Positions 15,754 through 24,325 of a stretch of 64,000 nucleotides of DNA are shown here, piece after piece. A model generated the notes under the pieces. That model ran no database searches. It saw only the letters and a program-made list of their open reading frames with translations, and had not been told where the DNA came from. Numbering within the stretch: position 1 is the first letter of the stretch; every line of letters begins with the position of its first letter. Both the position numbers and the translations under genes were made by a program. Source of the DNA: Streptomyces sp. SAJ15 (GTDB lineage Bacteria > Actinomycetota > Actinomycetes > Streptomycetales > Streptomycetaceae); NCBI RefSeq assembly GCF_007595705.1, contig NZ_NISY01000010.1, positions 1 to 64,000 of the forward strand, given 5' to 3'.

Positions 15754-17733
15754 GTGACGCAGAGCGGACAGGGAAACGATCCGCAGCTCCCCGCGGTCCC
15801 GCCCGCCCACGAGGGCGTCGTGCTGCCCGCCCACGGCGACCAGGGGGACCAGGGCCGGCAGCAGGCGGCTCCCGCCGGCGGTCAGCCCTGGGGCCAGCCA
15901 TGGGGCCCGCAGGCCGCGCAGCAGCCGCCGGCGCAGCCGCAGCCGCCGGTCCAGCCGCAGCCGTACGGACAGCAGCAGCCCGCGGCGCAGCCGCCGCAGC
16001 AGCCCGCGGCCTACGGCTACCCGCCGCAGCAGGCCGGCGGTTACGGCTACCCGCCGCAGCAGGCCGGCGGCTACGGCTACCCGCCCCAGCACGCCGGAGG
16101 GTACGGCTATCCGCCCCAGCAGGCCGGCGGTTACGGCTACCCGCCGCAGCAGGCCGGCGGTTACGGATACCCGCCCCAGCAGGCGGGCGGTTACGGATAC
16201 CCGCCCCAGAACGCCGGAGGGTACGGATACCCGCAGCCGGCGCAGCCCCAGCAGCCCCAGCAGCAACCTGCGCCGCCGAACCCCGCGCAGCCCGCCCCGC
16301 CGCCGTACGCGTCGCAGCAGCCGTACGTCCCGCAGCGGCCGGCGCAGCCGCAGCCGCCCGCGTACGGCCAGCAGTCGCCCGCGGCACCCCAGCCGGGCCC
16401 GCCGCCGGTGGCGCACGCGGAGTCGACCACCGTGCTGCGCCCCGTGCCGTCCGCGGGGCCGCAGCCGCCCGCGGCGCCCGCGGCGCCGGGCGTGGGTGAC
16501 GCGACCCAGGTGATACCCCCCGTGACGCCGACGGACATATCCGCGGCCCCGACGGCCGCCATGCCCGTGGTACCCCCAGCGCCCGCCCCGGGCGGCGACG
16601 GCGACGCGACACAGCTGATCCCCCCGGTCGGGGCGTCCGCGCCCGGCGGGATGCCGCTGCCCCCCGGCAACGCCCCCGCGGTCCCCACCCCGTCCGCCTC
16701 CGTGCCGCTGCCGCCGGAGCGCCGTCGGGAGGCGCCCGCGGAGTCCACCACGGTGCTGCGCCCGATCCGCGCGGACGGCCCGCAGCCGCCGCGCGGCGGC
16801 GCGGCGCCGGCGCCCGGCGCCGCGGAGGAGACCACGGTGCTGCCCGGCCCGATCCCGGCCGCCGGCGGCACCACGCCGCAGCCCGGCGGGGCCCCGTTCG
16901 CGGTCCGGCCCGGGCGGCCGGGGGAGCGGCAGCCGCCCATGGAGTTCGAGGGACTCTTCCGCGACGGCGCCGCCGCGTCGGCCACCCCGGAACGGCCCGA
17001 CTCCACCCAGCAGCTCCCGGTCTTCGACGACCGGATGGACCTGAACCCGCCGGGCGCCGGGCGCCGGGACGCCGAGCCTCGACGCGGTCTCTCGCGCGGT
17101 GCCCTGATCGGCATCGTGGTGGCGGGCTGCGCGGTCGCCGGGCTGGCGGCGGGCGCCCTGCTCAGCGGCGGGGACGAGGGCGGCGACGACGACAAGAAGA
17201 GCGTCAACGCGAGCTCCCAGCCGTCCGCGGACGAGGAGGAGCCGGCGCCCAAGGAGAGCGCCTCGCCCACCGCCGACCCGGTCGAGGCGCAGGCCAAGGC
17301 GCTGGACACGCTGCTCGCTGACAGCAACGACAGCCGCGCCTCGGTGATCGCCGCCGTGGAGAACATCAAGACCTGCGAGAGCCTGGGCACCGCGGCCAGC
17401 GATCTGCGCACGGCCGCGCAGCAGCGCAACAACCTGGTGACCCGGCTGGGCCAGATCTCCGTGGACAAGCTGCCCAACCACACCCAGCTCACCGAGCAGC
17501 TCAACAAGGCGTGGAGGGCCTCGGCGTCGGCCGACAACCACTACGCGGCCTGGGCCAAGCAGGTCGCCGGGAAGAAGGGGTGTCACAAGGGCAAGGCCCG
17601 CAGGACCGGCCAGGTCGCCCTCGCCGAGCAGGCCAGCGTCCAGGCGACCGAGGCCAAGACCAAGGCCGCGGACCTGTGGAACCCGATCGCCAGGAAGTAC
17701 ACGCTGACCGAGCGCCGCAAGGAACAGCTGTGA
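15754..17733 (+). CDS. Membrane protein with cytoplasmic Tyr-Gly-Tyr-Pro-Pro repeat domain
   Basis: 659 residues from a GTG preceded by AGGAG. The first ~440 residues are Pro/Gln/Gly/Ala-rich and contain seven 10-residue repeats of YGYPPQQAGG near residues 87-160, followed by several STTVLRP-type motifs. A single membrane helix (ALIGIVVAGCAVAGLAAGAL) lies near residue 455. A ~190-residue extracellular alpha-helical domain with two cysteines (KTCESLG, KKGCHKG) follows. The low-complexity part would be cytosolic and may condense or bind a partner. The function is unknown. Its stop codon abuts that of the convergent binding-protein gene. Confidence 0.85.
   Translation: MTQSGQGNDPQLPAVPPAHEGVVLPAHGDQGDQGRQQAAPAGGQPWGQPWGPQAAQQPPAQPQPPVQPQPYGQQQPAAQPPQQPAAYGYPPQQAGGYGYPPQQAGGYGYPPQHAGGYGYPPQQAGGYGYPPQQAGGYGYPPQQAGGYGYPPQNAGGYGYPQPAQPQQPQQQPAPPNPAQPAPPPYASQQPYVPQRPAQPQPPAYGQQSPAAPQPGPPPVAHAESTTVLRPVPSAGPQPPAAPAAPGVGDATQVIPPVTPTDISAAPTAAMPVVPPAPAPGGDGDATQLIPPVGASAPGGMPLPPGNAPAVPTPSASVPLPPERRREAPAESTTVLRPIRADGPQPPRGGAAPAPGAAEETTVLPGPIPAAGGTTPQPGGAPFAVRPGRPGERQPPMEFEGLFRDGAAASATPERPDSTQQLPVFDDRMDLNPPGAGRRDAEPRRGLSRGALIGIVVAGCAVAGLAAGALLSGGDEGGDDDKKSVNASSQPSADEEEPAPKESASPTADPVEAQAKALDTLLADSNDSRASVIAAVENIKTCESLGTAASDLRTAAQQRNNLVTRLGQISVDKLPNHTQLTEQLNKAWRASASADNHYAAWAKQVAGKKGCHKGKARRTGQVALAEQASVQATEAKTKAADLWNPIARKYTLTERRKEQL
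16012..16235 (+). repeat. 30-bp coding minisatellite
   Basis: Seven full copies plus a partial one of a 30-bp unit starting TACGGCTACCCGCC (at 16012, 16042, 16072, 16102, 16132, 16162, 16192 and 16222). Each encodes YGYPPQ(Q/H/N)AGG. Copies differ mostly at synonymous sites, so the peptide is under selection or the array is young. Confidence 0.95.
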
Positions 17734-19086
17734 TCAGCCGTCGCGCCGCTCCAGGGTCTTCGTCACGTTGACGAAGCCGTCGCGGACCGCCACCAGCCTG
17801 CCGCCCCGGACCACCTGGTAGGTGACGTTGGCGTTCACGATCCGCGGGTAGGCGGGCACGGCCAGCAGGTCGCCGTAGCCCCAGCGCAGCTTCGGGGTCA
17901 GACCGCCGGTGTCGACGGCGTGGCCCCGGTCCAGGGCGCGCTTGACCGCGCGGGCGTCGATGTCGTCGGGGTCCAGGGACATCAGCACCGAGCGGAGCGC
18001 GGTGTAGGCGATCCAGGTGGTCTGCGAGCCGGGGTCGGCGGCGTCGATCCGGTCGTCGTCGAAGGCGTACTCGGTCACCACGCGGTGCATGGCGCGCCAG
18101 CCGGGGTCGTCGGCGGCCGGGTACCAGCCGGTGGCGTACGCGCCCTCCAGGGCGCTGGCCTTGCCGCCGGTGCTGTCCACCAGGGACTGCCGGACGCTGC
18201 CGAGGACGGAGGCGATGCGCACCTTCGGCGTGCCCTCCTGGAGCCGCCGGAAGGAGTCGAAGAACGTGTTGGTGCGCTTGCCGAGGGCGGCGGTGACGCA
18301 GTCGCGTCCGGAGGCGTCGCCGGAGAGCGTGCCGGCCCCGTCCGCCGTCGTGCCGCCGGTGCCGCCGCCCAGGCCGTCCAGCGCGCGCCGGGCCTGCGCG
18401 GTGTAGTCGGAGGCGTCCTCGGGGGCGCGGATGTCCTGGGCGGGCCGGCGGCCGCCGGCCCGCAGCCCCGCGTCGAGCAGCCGCGGCAGCTCGTCGCCGG
18501 CGATGGTGTCGGGGCGCACCAGGGAGACGTGGTCGCAGACGGACGCCAACTGCCGTCCGTTCCCGGCGAGCAGGGCGGCCTGGCCGCCGTTGACGGGGTA
18601 GGAGAAGGGGCTGGAGAACTCCTCCTCGGAGAGGCCGTAGCCGCCTATGTAGGGGATGCCGGCGACCTCCAGCGGGCCCATGAAGGAGCGGCCGTGCTGG
18701 CTGTAGGAGCCGACGACGGCGACGGCCTCCGCGTCGGCGGCCTGGTCGGCGCAGCGCGCGGCCTGCACCGTGTCGTTGCGCTCGTTGCAGGTGATGACCT
18801 TGAGCTTGCGGCCGTGGATGCCGCCGTTGTCGTTGACCCAGCGGACGTACGCCTGCGCCATCGCCGGCATGCCCGGCATGTTGGTCGCCGCGGTGGCCTC
18901 GGGGGCCCAGGTCATGACGACGATGGGGGAGTCGTCGGAGGAGGAGGCGGTGCCGGGGAGCGCGCCGCACCCGGCGAGTGCCGCGGCGCCGAGCATCGTG
19001 CCCAGCGCCAGCGTGGCCCTGGTGCGGAGGGAGCGGGAGGCCGTGGTGCGGAGGGGGCGGGAGAGGGGGCGTCGCCGTCCGGTCAT
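17734..19086 (-). CDS. Branched-chain amino acid-type ABC substrate-binding lipoprotein
   Basis: 450 residues from the ATG at 19086. A basic N-terminus, a hydrophobic stretch and the lipobox LAGC (Cys near 40) indicate a lipoprotein. IVVMTWAPE, WVNDNGGIHGRKLKVI and VVGSYSQHGRSFMGPLE are typical of type I periplasmic binding proteins of the LivJ/receptor family. No permease or ATPase gene lies next to it, so it is an orphan binding protein or a sensor for a membrane partner. The ribosome-binding site is weak and the start is moderately certain. Confidence 0.82.
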   Translation of the reverse strand: MTGRRRPLSRPLRTTASRSLRTRATLALGTMLGAAALAGCGALPGTASSSDDSPIVVMTWAPEATAATNMPGMPAMAQAYVRWVNDNGGIHGRKLKVITCNERNDTVQAARCADQAADAEAVAVVGSYSQHGRSFMGPLEVAGIPYIGGYGLSEEEFSSPFSYPVNGGQAALLAGNGRQLASVCDHVSLVRPDTIAGDELPRLLDAGLRAGGRRPAQDIRAPEDASDYTAQARRALDGLGGGTGGTTADGAGTLSGDASGRDCVTAALGKRTNTFFDSFRRLQEGTPKVRIASVLGSVRQSLVDSTGGKASALEGAYATGWYPAADDPGWRAMHRVVTEYAFDDDRIDAADPGSQTTWIAYTALRSVLMSLDPDDIDARAVKRALDRGHAVDTGGLTPKLRWGYGDLLAVPAYPRIVNANVTYQVVRGGRLVAVRDGFVNVTKTLERRDG

Positions 19087-19257
19087 GCCCAGCGAGTCTG
19101 CTGTTCGACCAGGAACGCCCTTGCTATGGAAAGCCGACGCGAGGTGACCGCGCGGTGAATTGCGGGGGCTCGATCGCTCGCATTTGTGAAGAACGTACGA
19201 TCGGACATCGTGCAAGGTTCGGAGAAGTCTTCCCGTCGCGGCCGTCGCTCGACCACC

Positions 19258-19707
19258 ATGGGCGCCATGCCGCTCAATGACATGCCGTGGTGGCGCTGGC
19301 GCAGCAACGTGCGCTCGGCGCTGCACATGCTCTCCGACCCGGTCTTCCAGCGGGAGTGTTGGCTGACCGGCCAGGACGGGTACGGGGACGTGACCGACGC
19401 CGTCTACCGCCTGGTCGAGGACACCTGGCTGGACAACTGGTCCGCCGAGAAGTACGTGGGGACCATATTCCGGGACGCGGAGGAGGCGGCCCTGGTCGAC
19501 GCCGCCGTGCTGCGGGTGTTGCGGATCCTGCACCAGGTCGGCGCGGACGCCCCGGTGTCGGCGTATCTGGAGCACCCCGGGTGGCCGGAGGTGGTCGCCG
19601 CGGCGCGCGACGCCCATGTGCGGCTCGCGACGAACGACGGCGAGGACCCGAACGTGCCCCCGGCGTCCTTGCAGGTTCTGGCCATGATGACCAGAGCGTT
19701 TCTGTGA
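19258..19707 (+). CDS. Conserved hypothetical protein
   Basis: About 149 residues; the start is uncertain (ATG at 19258 or 19267, GTG at 19186). It is acidic, Trp-rich near the N-terminus (MPWWRWRSNVRSALHML) and predicted helical. I do not recognise a domain. It ends 29 bp before purU on the same strand and is probably co-transcribed with it. Confidence 0.65.
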   Translation: MGAMPLNDMPWWRWRSNVRSALHMLSDPVFQRECWLTGQDGYGDVTDAVYRLVEDTWLDNWSAEKYVGTIFRDAEEAALVDAAVLRVLRILHQVGADAPVSAYLEHPGWPEVVAAARDAHVRLATNDGEDPNVPPASLQVLAMMTRAFL

Positions 19708-19736
19708 GCTTTACGGATGTGCGACGCTATGGAGTC

Positions 19737-20621
19737 ATGACCGACCCGCGCCCCGCCGCCTCTGCACACGCCTCTGACCAGTACGTTCTCATCCTGTCCT
19801 GTCCGGACAAGCAGGGCATCGTGCACGCGGTGTCCAGCTTTCTGTTCATGACCGGTTGCAACATCGAGGACAGCCAGCAGTTCTGCGACCGCGACACGGG
19901 TCTCTTCTTCATGCGGGTGCACTTCCGCGCGGAGGCCCCGGTGCGGCTGGAGAGCCTGCGGGCGAGCTTCGCCGCGGTGGGCGAGTCGTTCCAGATGGAC
20001 TGGCAGATCCACGAGGCCGAGCAGAAGATGCGGATCCTGCTCATGGTCTCGAAGTTCGGCCACTGCCTGAACGACCTGCTCTTCCGGGCCCGGATCGGAG
20101 CGCTGCCGGTGGAGATCGCCGCCGTCGTCTCCAACCACACCGACTTCGCCGAGCTCGTCGGCTCGTACGGCGTCCCGTTCCACCACATCCCGGTCACCAA
20201 GGACACCAAGGCGGAGGCCGAGGCGCGGCTGCTGGAGCTCGTCCGCGAGGAGCGGATCGAGCTGGTGGTGCTGGCCCGCTATATGCAGGTGCTCTCCGAC
20301 AGCCTCTGCAAGGAGCTCTCCGGGAAGATCATCAACATCCACCACTCCTTCCTGCCGAGCTTCAAGGGCGCCAAGCCCTACCACCAGGCGCACGCGCGCG
20401 GGGTGAAGCTGATCGGTGCCACCGCGCACTACGTGACCGCTGACCTGGACGAGGGGCCGATCATCGAGCAGGAGGTCGAGCGGGTCGGCCACGAGCTCAC
20501 CCCGGATCAGCTGGTCGCGGTCGGCCGGGACGTGGAGTGCCAGGCGCTGGCCCGCGCGGTGAAGTGGCACAGCGAGCGCCGGGTGCTGCTCAACGGGCAC
20601 CGCACGGTGATCTTCTCCTGA
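19737..20621 (+). CDS. purU: Formyltetrahydrofolate deformylase
   Basis: 294 residues. It hydrolyses 10-formyl-tetrahydrofolate to formate and tetrahydrofolate, balancing one-carbon pools and feeding formate to purine synthesis. An N-terminal ACT domain (about residues 12-90, VLILSCPDKQGIVHAVS) precedes a formyltransferase fold. Its active-site motifs are IINIHHSFLPSFKGAKPYHQA and GATAHYVTADLDEGPII (His and Asp of the catalytic triad). The ATG follows GGAG at short spacing. Confidence 0.95.
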   Translation: MTDPRPAASAHASDQYVLILSCPDKQGIVHAVSSFLFMTGCNIEDSQQFCDRDTGLFFMRVHFRAEAPVRLESLRASFAAVGESFQMDWQIHEAEQKMRILLMVSKFGHCLNDLLFRARIGALPVEIAAVVSNHTDFAELVGSYGVPFHHIPVTKDTKAEAEARLLELVREERIELVVLARYMQVLSDSLCKELSGKIINIHHSFLPSFKGAKPYHQAHARGVKLIGATAHYVTADLDEGPIIEQEVERVGHELTPDQLVAVGRDVECQALARAVKWHSERRVLLNGHRTVIFS

Positions 20622-20696
20622 CCCCTCGGTGGGCTCGCGGCCCGCGCCGGCGGGGTCCGCGTCCGTAGGGGGTCAGATCGGTGGCCGCTCCCGTCC

Positions 20697-20727
20697 CGGG
20701 GCGGCCACCGGCGCGTTCGCCGCCCCG
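20697..20727. terminator. Hairpin between convergent purU and anti-sigma genes
   Basis: Perfect 9-bp arms CGGGGCGGC / GCCGCCCCG with a 13-nt loop in the 227-bp convergent gap. It probably acts in both directions. Confidence 0.5.
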
Positions 20728-20848
20728 CGGGGCGGTCCGCGGCCGGCACGGGGGCGCTACGGGACGCGCGACGGCGGTGGCCTCGCCGTCTCACCGTCTC
20801 GCCGTCACGGCGGAACGGCTGAACGGGGGGCGGGCCGCCCGGGCTCGG

Positions 20849-22441
20849 TCACATACGGGACAGGGCCGCCGAGGTGAGCAGGACGTCGTGGACCGCCTCC
20901 GGATCGCCCGCGGCGCCCGCGGCGGCGTCCCGCGGGTCCACATGCCCGGCCATCAGCTGGTAGAAGGCGTCCAGGTCCATGGCGATGTGCGCCACCTGGC
21001 GCTCCGGTCCGGCGACCGCCGCGGGTGAGTCGAGCGGGATGTACCAGCGGCCGCCGCCGCTCCCCTCGACCTCCAGGCACAGCGCGCGCCCCGGCCTCCC
21101 CGCCTCCACCAGCTCCCTGACCGGGGCGGCCAGCCCGGCCCGTCGACGCTCGGCCAGTGCGCCGGGCAGTTTGTCCGCCCAGAAGCCGATCATCTCGTGC
21201 AGATGGTCGGCGGCCGGCGGCTCGTACGGATAGCTCACGGCGTCCGCGATGTCCCCGGCGTGCACCCAGCACTCCAGGGCGCGGTCGAGGAACGAGTCGC
21301 GCATCGGCAGCCGGACGTCGCCGAACGGCACCGAGAGCTCGGTGCCCCCGCGACCGGCGAAGGAGACGTTCCGCACCATCGCGTGGGCCTGCTTCCGCCA
21401 GGGGCCGCGGATGGCGTCGGGTGGGGCGGCCGAGGCGCCGCCGTACGGGCCGCCCGCGCGGTCCGCGCCGTCGCGGGTCCTGGTCGGCCTCGGGCGGCCG
21501 CCGGACGGCTCCGGGGGCTGGCGCTGCCATATCGCCTCGGTGCGCTCCATCGGGCGGTCGGGGGCTCCCGGGCCGAGCGGATCGGGCATGCCGAGGGCCG
21601 AGGCGAGGATCCCGTCGACCGCCATGAGATGGGCGATCACCCCGGCGACGGTGGTGGCGCGGGCAACCGTCCGCCCGCCGTCGAACCAGCGCAGCCGCAC
21701 CTCGGCGCGCCACTCGGCCGGGCCGAAGTCGCGCAGCAGCGCGTCCAGTCGGGCGCCCTCCGTGTCGAAGACGGTGGCCCACTCGGGCACCGGAACGCGC
21801 GGCGGACGGCGCACGAGACAGCCCTCCAGGACCCGGCTGCGGAGCCGGGGGTCCAGGTCGAGGCTCTCCTCGGCGCGCAGCAGCGCGACGGCCTCGCGCA
21901 GCCGCAGCGCCTCCTCGGCGCACGGCACACAGTCGTTCAGATGTGCCTCCACGGCGGCGGTCTCCTCCGCCGAGCAGGCGGCCAGCGCCCAGGCGCCGAG
22001 CAGCGACCTGAGCACGTCGTGCGAGGGCCGCTGGCCGGGCGGGGGCGACTGCCGGCGCCGCGCGGTGTCGGCCGTCGCGCCGCCGGACGCCGATGCCGCC
22101 GGGCGCGCCGGGGCCGGTGCCTCCTCCGCAGTGGTGGGCCGCTCGCCCGGGGCGCCGGCGGACGTCCCGCCGGGGGCCGCACCCTCCACCGTCGGTTCCG
22201 GCGGGACCGGTTCGGCCAGTCCGCTGTCGCCGTCGTCTGCGGCCGCCCGGGGTGGTGCTGTCCGCGGTCGGCCGCCGGGCCCGCTCCGGTCGGGGCCGTT
22301 CCCGGCCCCGCCGAACCCGTCGTACCGGTCGAAGCCCTTGAATCCTTTGAGGCCCTTGAAGCTCTGGAAACCCTTGAAGCCGTCGAACCTGTCGAAGCCG
22401 TCGAACCCGTCGAAGCGGTCAGGTCCTCCGGGGCCGCTCAC
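20849..22441 (-). CDS. Anti-sigma factor: zinc-finger (zf-HC2) plus MDMPI-like domain
   Basis: 530 residues. An N-terminal block (about 8-45) is built of F-x-G-F/F-D-G-F/F-K-G-F repeats, followed by a Pro/Ala-rich linker. The zf-HC2 motif HLNDCVPC (about residue 170) is the usual anti-sigma zinc site. The C-terminal ~320 residues resemble mycothiol-dependent maleylpyruvate isomerase-type domains (ARATTVAGVIAHLMAVDGIL, DRALECWVHAGDIADAV). The ATG overlaps the sigma gene stop (ATGA, 22438-22441). It should bind and silence the adjacent ECF sigma factor. No membrane segment is visible, so it is a soluble anti-sigma. Confidence 0.85.
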   Translation of the reverse strand: MSGPGGPDRFDGFDGFDRFDGFKGFQSFKGLKGFKGFDRYDGFGGAGNGPDRSGPGGRPRTAPPRAAADDGDSGLAEPVPPEPTVEGAAPGGTSAGAPGERPTTAEEAPAPARPAASASGGATADTARRRQSPPPGQRPSHDVLRSLLGAWALAACSAEETAAVEAHLNDCVPCAEEALRLREAVALLRAEESLDLDPRLRSRVLEGCLVRRPPRVPVPEWATVFDTEGARLDALLRDFGPAEWRAEVRLRWFDGGRTVARATTVAGVIAHLMAVDGILASALGMPDPLGPGAPDRPMERTEAIWQRQPPEPSGGRPRPTRTRDGADRAGGPYGGASAAPPDAIRGPWRKQAHAMVRNVSFAGRGGTELSVPFGDVRLPMRDSFLDRALECWVHAGDIADAVSYPYEPPAADHLHEMIGFWADKLPGALAERRRAGLAAPVRELVEAGRPGRALCLEVEGSGGGRWYIPLDSPAAVAGPERQVAHIAMDLDAFYQLMAGHVDPRDAAAGAAGDPEAVHDVLLTSAALSRM

Positions 22442-23022
22442 AGCGACCGCCCATAGCCGGGCGGTGTGGACGGGGAGTGCGTGGCGCTCACGTTCGCCGA
22501 GGACAGCAGCTGGAGGCCCAGCCGCAGGCGGCGCCGCGCCTCGTCGTCGCTGACGCCGAGCGCCTCGGCGGCCTGTCGGTAGTCGCGGCGCTGGAAGTAG
22601 GCGAGCTCCAGGGCGGCGCGCAGCGGTGCGGGCATGGAGGTGCGGATGAAGTCCGCGCGGGCCGCGGCGGAGGCGTCGCGGATCTTCGCCTCGACCTCCT
22701 CCTGCGCGGCCTCGCAGTCGTCGTCTATCAGGGCGGCCTCGTGCTCGCGCAGCCGTCGCACGGCGGCGCGGTGGGTGAGGCCGGCGACCCAGGAGCGCAG
22801 CGAGCCCTGCTGGGGGTCGTAGGCGTCCGGGTTCTCCCAGATGGTGCCGAACACCTCGCGCGTGACGCGGTTGGCGCCGCGCTCGTCGTCGAGCACCCGA
22901 TAGGCGAGGTGGTGGACGAGGGGGCCGAAGCGGTCGTAGAGCTCACCCAGCGCCGCGGCCTCACCGCGGGTGAGGCGCTGCTGCATCTTGCGGTCCCAAC
23001 GGGGCGGTGTGTCGTGCGCCAT
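22438..23022 (-). CDS. ECF-type RNA polymerase sigma factor
   Basis: 194 residues from an ATG with GGGGG upstream. Region 2 covers about residues 22-95 (ALGELYDRFGPLVHHLAYRV, then QGSLRSWVAGLTHRAAVRRLR), and region 4 about 130-180 (LRAALELAYFQRRDYRQAAEALGV). It is cotranscribed and translationally coupled with its zf-HC2 anti-sigma factor. The promoter region carries a perfect tandem 21-bp repeat. The signal sensed is unknown. Confidence 0.9.
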   Translation of the reverse strand: MAHDTPPRWDRKMQQRLTRGEAAALGELYDRFGPLVHHLAYRVLDDERGANRVTREVFGTIWENPDAYDPQQGSLRSWVAGLTHRAAVRRLREHEAALIDDDCEAAQEEVEAKIRDASAAARADFIRTSMPAPLRAALELAYFQRRDYRQAAEALGVSDDEARRRLRLGLQLLSSANVSATHSPSTPPGYGRSL

Positions 23023-23392
23023 GCGGCCCCCATCCCTGTCGTCCCGGCCGCGCGGGCCCCGGCCATGGTCTGGTTGGCCCCGGCCATGGTCTGGTTGGTC
23101 ATGACCATTGTTCCCAGCCCCGCATCGAATGTAGTGCGGACAGGGGACAACGCACCCCTGTTTGGGGCAATGTGGCTCATGATCACGGCTGCGGGTGGTA
23201 TTGGGGCGATCACTTTACGCAGGATTCATGGGAGGGAAGGCGCGGGTGGGGCATAAGGTCACTCGTGCGGGTGGTGCCACGGCGTGTTTCACGGGGGATG
23301 GGGCGGGCAGCCGCATCTGGGAACGGGAAGTTCCGATTGGCGCGGGCTGGCGACGGGATCCGACCGGCGATCGAGCGAAGGGCATCGGGCGC
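23023..23392. promoter_or_regulatory. Divergent intergenic region, ECF sigma / STAS gene
   Basis: 370 bp. It holds the tandem 21-bp repeat (23055-23096) and a lower-G+C stretch (23097-23280) that likely carries promoters for both directions. A 51-codon frame (23101-23256) is present but has poor codon bias and no ribosome-binding site. Confidence 0.4.
23055..23096. repeat. Perfect tandem 21-bp duplication in the ECF sigma promoter region
   Basis: GGCCCCGGCCATGGTCTGGT followed by T occurs twice head to tail (23055-23075 and 23076-23096), 33-74 bp upstream of the sigma start. Two turns of DNA per unit would place any bound protein on the same face. Confidence 0.8.
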
Positions 23393-23767
23393 GTGACGTT
23401 GAAGGTGATGGAGGGCGAGCGGGGTGAGTGGGTCGTGTTCCAGGTCGCCGGCGAGCTGGATCTGGTGACCTCCCCGGCCGTTCGGCAGCATGTGCACAAC
23501 GCGGTGGCCCATGGCCGGCACGCCGTCGTCCTCGACCTCTCCGAGGTCCGCTTCTGCGACTCCAGCGGGGTCGGCGTGCTGATAGCCGCCCGTCGCCTCA
23601 TGCGCTCCTGCTCCGGCCGGCTCCGGCTGATCCTCCCGGCCCAGGGCGCCCGCGACGGCTCGCATGTGAACCGCGTCCTCGCCGCCCTCGGCGTCCGTCG
23701 CCTCTTCGACGTCTATCCGGATCTGGCCGCGGCCACCACGAGCACGGCGGGGCCGCTCTCAGCCTGA
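23393..23767 (+). CDS. STAS-domain anti-sigma factor antagonist
   Basis: 124 residues from the GTG at 23393, matching one STAS domain (SpoIIAA type). The phosphorylation motif is in VRFCDSSGVGVLIAARR (Ser near residue 58). Such proteins release a sigma factor by binding its kinase-type anti-sigma factor when unphosphorylated. The adjacent anti-sigma is of the zinc-finger type, so the true partner (an RsbW-like kinase) is probably elsewhere. The start is chosen by family length. Confidence 0.88.
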   Translation: MTLKVMEGERGEWVVFQVAGELDLVTSPAVRQHVHNAVAHGRHAVVLDLSEVRFCDSSGVGVLIAARRLMRSCSGRLRLILPAQGARDGSHVNRVLAALGVRRLFDVYPDLAAATTSTAGPLSA

Positions 23768-24325
23768 CCGCCTCCCGGCGAGGGCCCGTAGGCCGACCTG
23801 TGCTCACACACGCCGAGCTCACCCGCGCCCGCGCGAGGCGTGCCCGCCTCCCGGTGAGGGGCGTGACCGGCGCGTTGTTCCCGCCGCGACGGTGGGATGC
23901 TCGACGGCGGAGTCCGGCGGTGCCGAGCTCACCCGCGCCCGCACGAGGCGTGGCCGCCTCCCGGCGAGGGGGCGTGATCGGCGCGTTGTTCCCGCCGCGA
24001 CGGTGGGATGCTCGACGGCGGAGTCCGGCGGTGCCGAGCTCACCCGCGCCCGCGCGAGGCGTGCCCGCCTCCCGGTGAGGGGCGTGACCGGCGCGTTGTT
24101 CCCGCCGCGACGGTGGGATGCTCGACGGCGGAGTCCGGCGGTGCCGAGCTCACCCGCGCCCGCACGAGGCGTGCCCGCCTCCCGGTGAGGGGCGTGGCCG
24201 GCGCGTTGTTCCCGCCGCGACGGTGGGATGTCCGACGGCGGAGTCCGGCGGTGCCGAGCTCACCGCCGCCCGAGAAACCGGCAGGCCCCCGCAGGGCCCC
24301 GCAGGCCCCCGTAGGGCCCCCGCGG
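23768..24325. repeat. Tandem intergenic repeat array, about 110-bp units (array B)
   Basis: GCCGAGCTCAC recurs at 23812, 23922, 24033, 24143 and 24253, a period of 110-111 bp with over 90% identity by eye. Each unit carries CCCGCCGCGACGGTGGGATG and a CGGCGGAGTCCGGCGGTGCC block. The second of these and the CCGCCGCGACGG core are shared with array A at 1-510. The array fills the gap between the convergent STAS and histidine kinase genes. Open frames across it are repetitive and probably not genes. Confidence 0.85.

Noticed and set aside
23101..23256. 51-codon frame with a TGDNAPLFG-hydrophobic-RR end that looks like a sortase sorting signal
   Set aside because: No LPxTG, no ribosome-binding site, no signal peptide, and third codon positions are far less G+C-rich than real genes here.
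23812..24290. Possible CRISPR array from the 110-bp periodic repeats
   Set aside because: There are no unique spacers between short identical repeats; the whole 110-bp unit repeats, and no cas genes are near.
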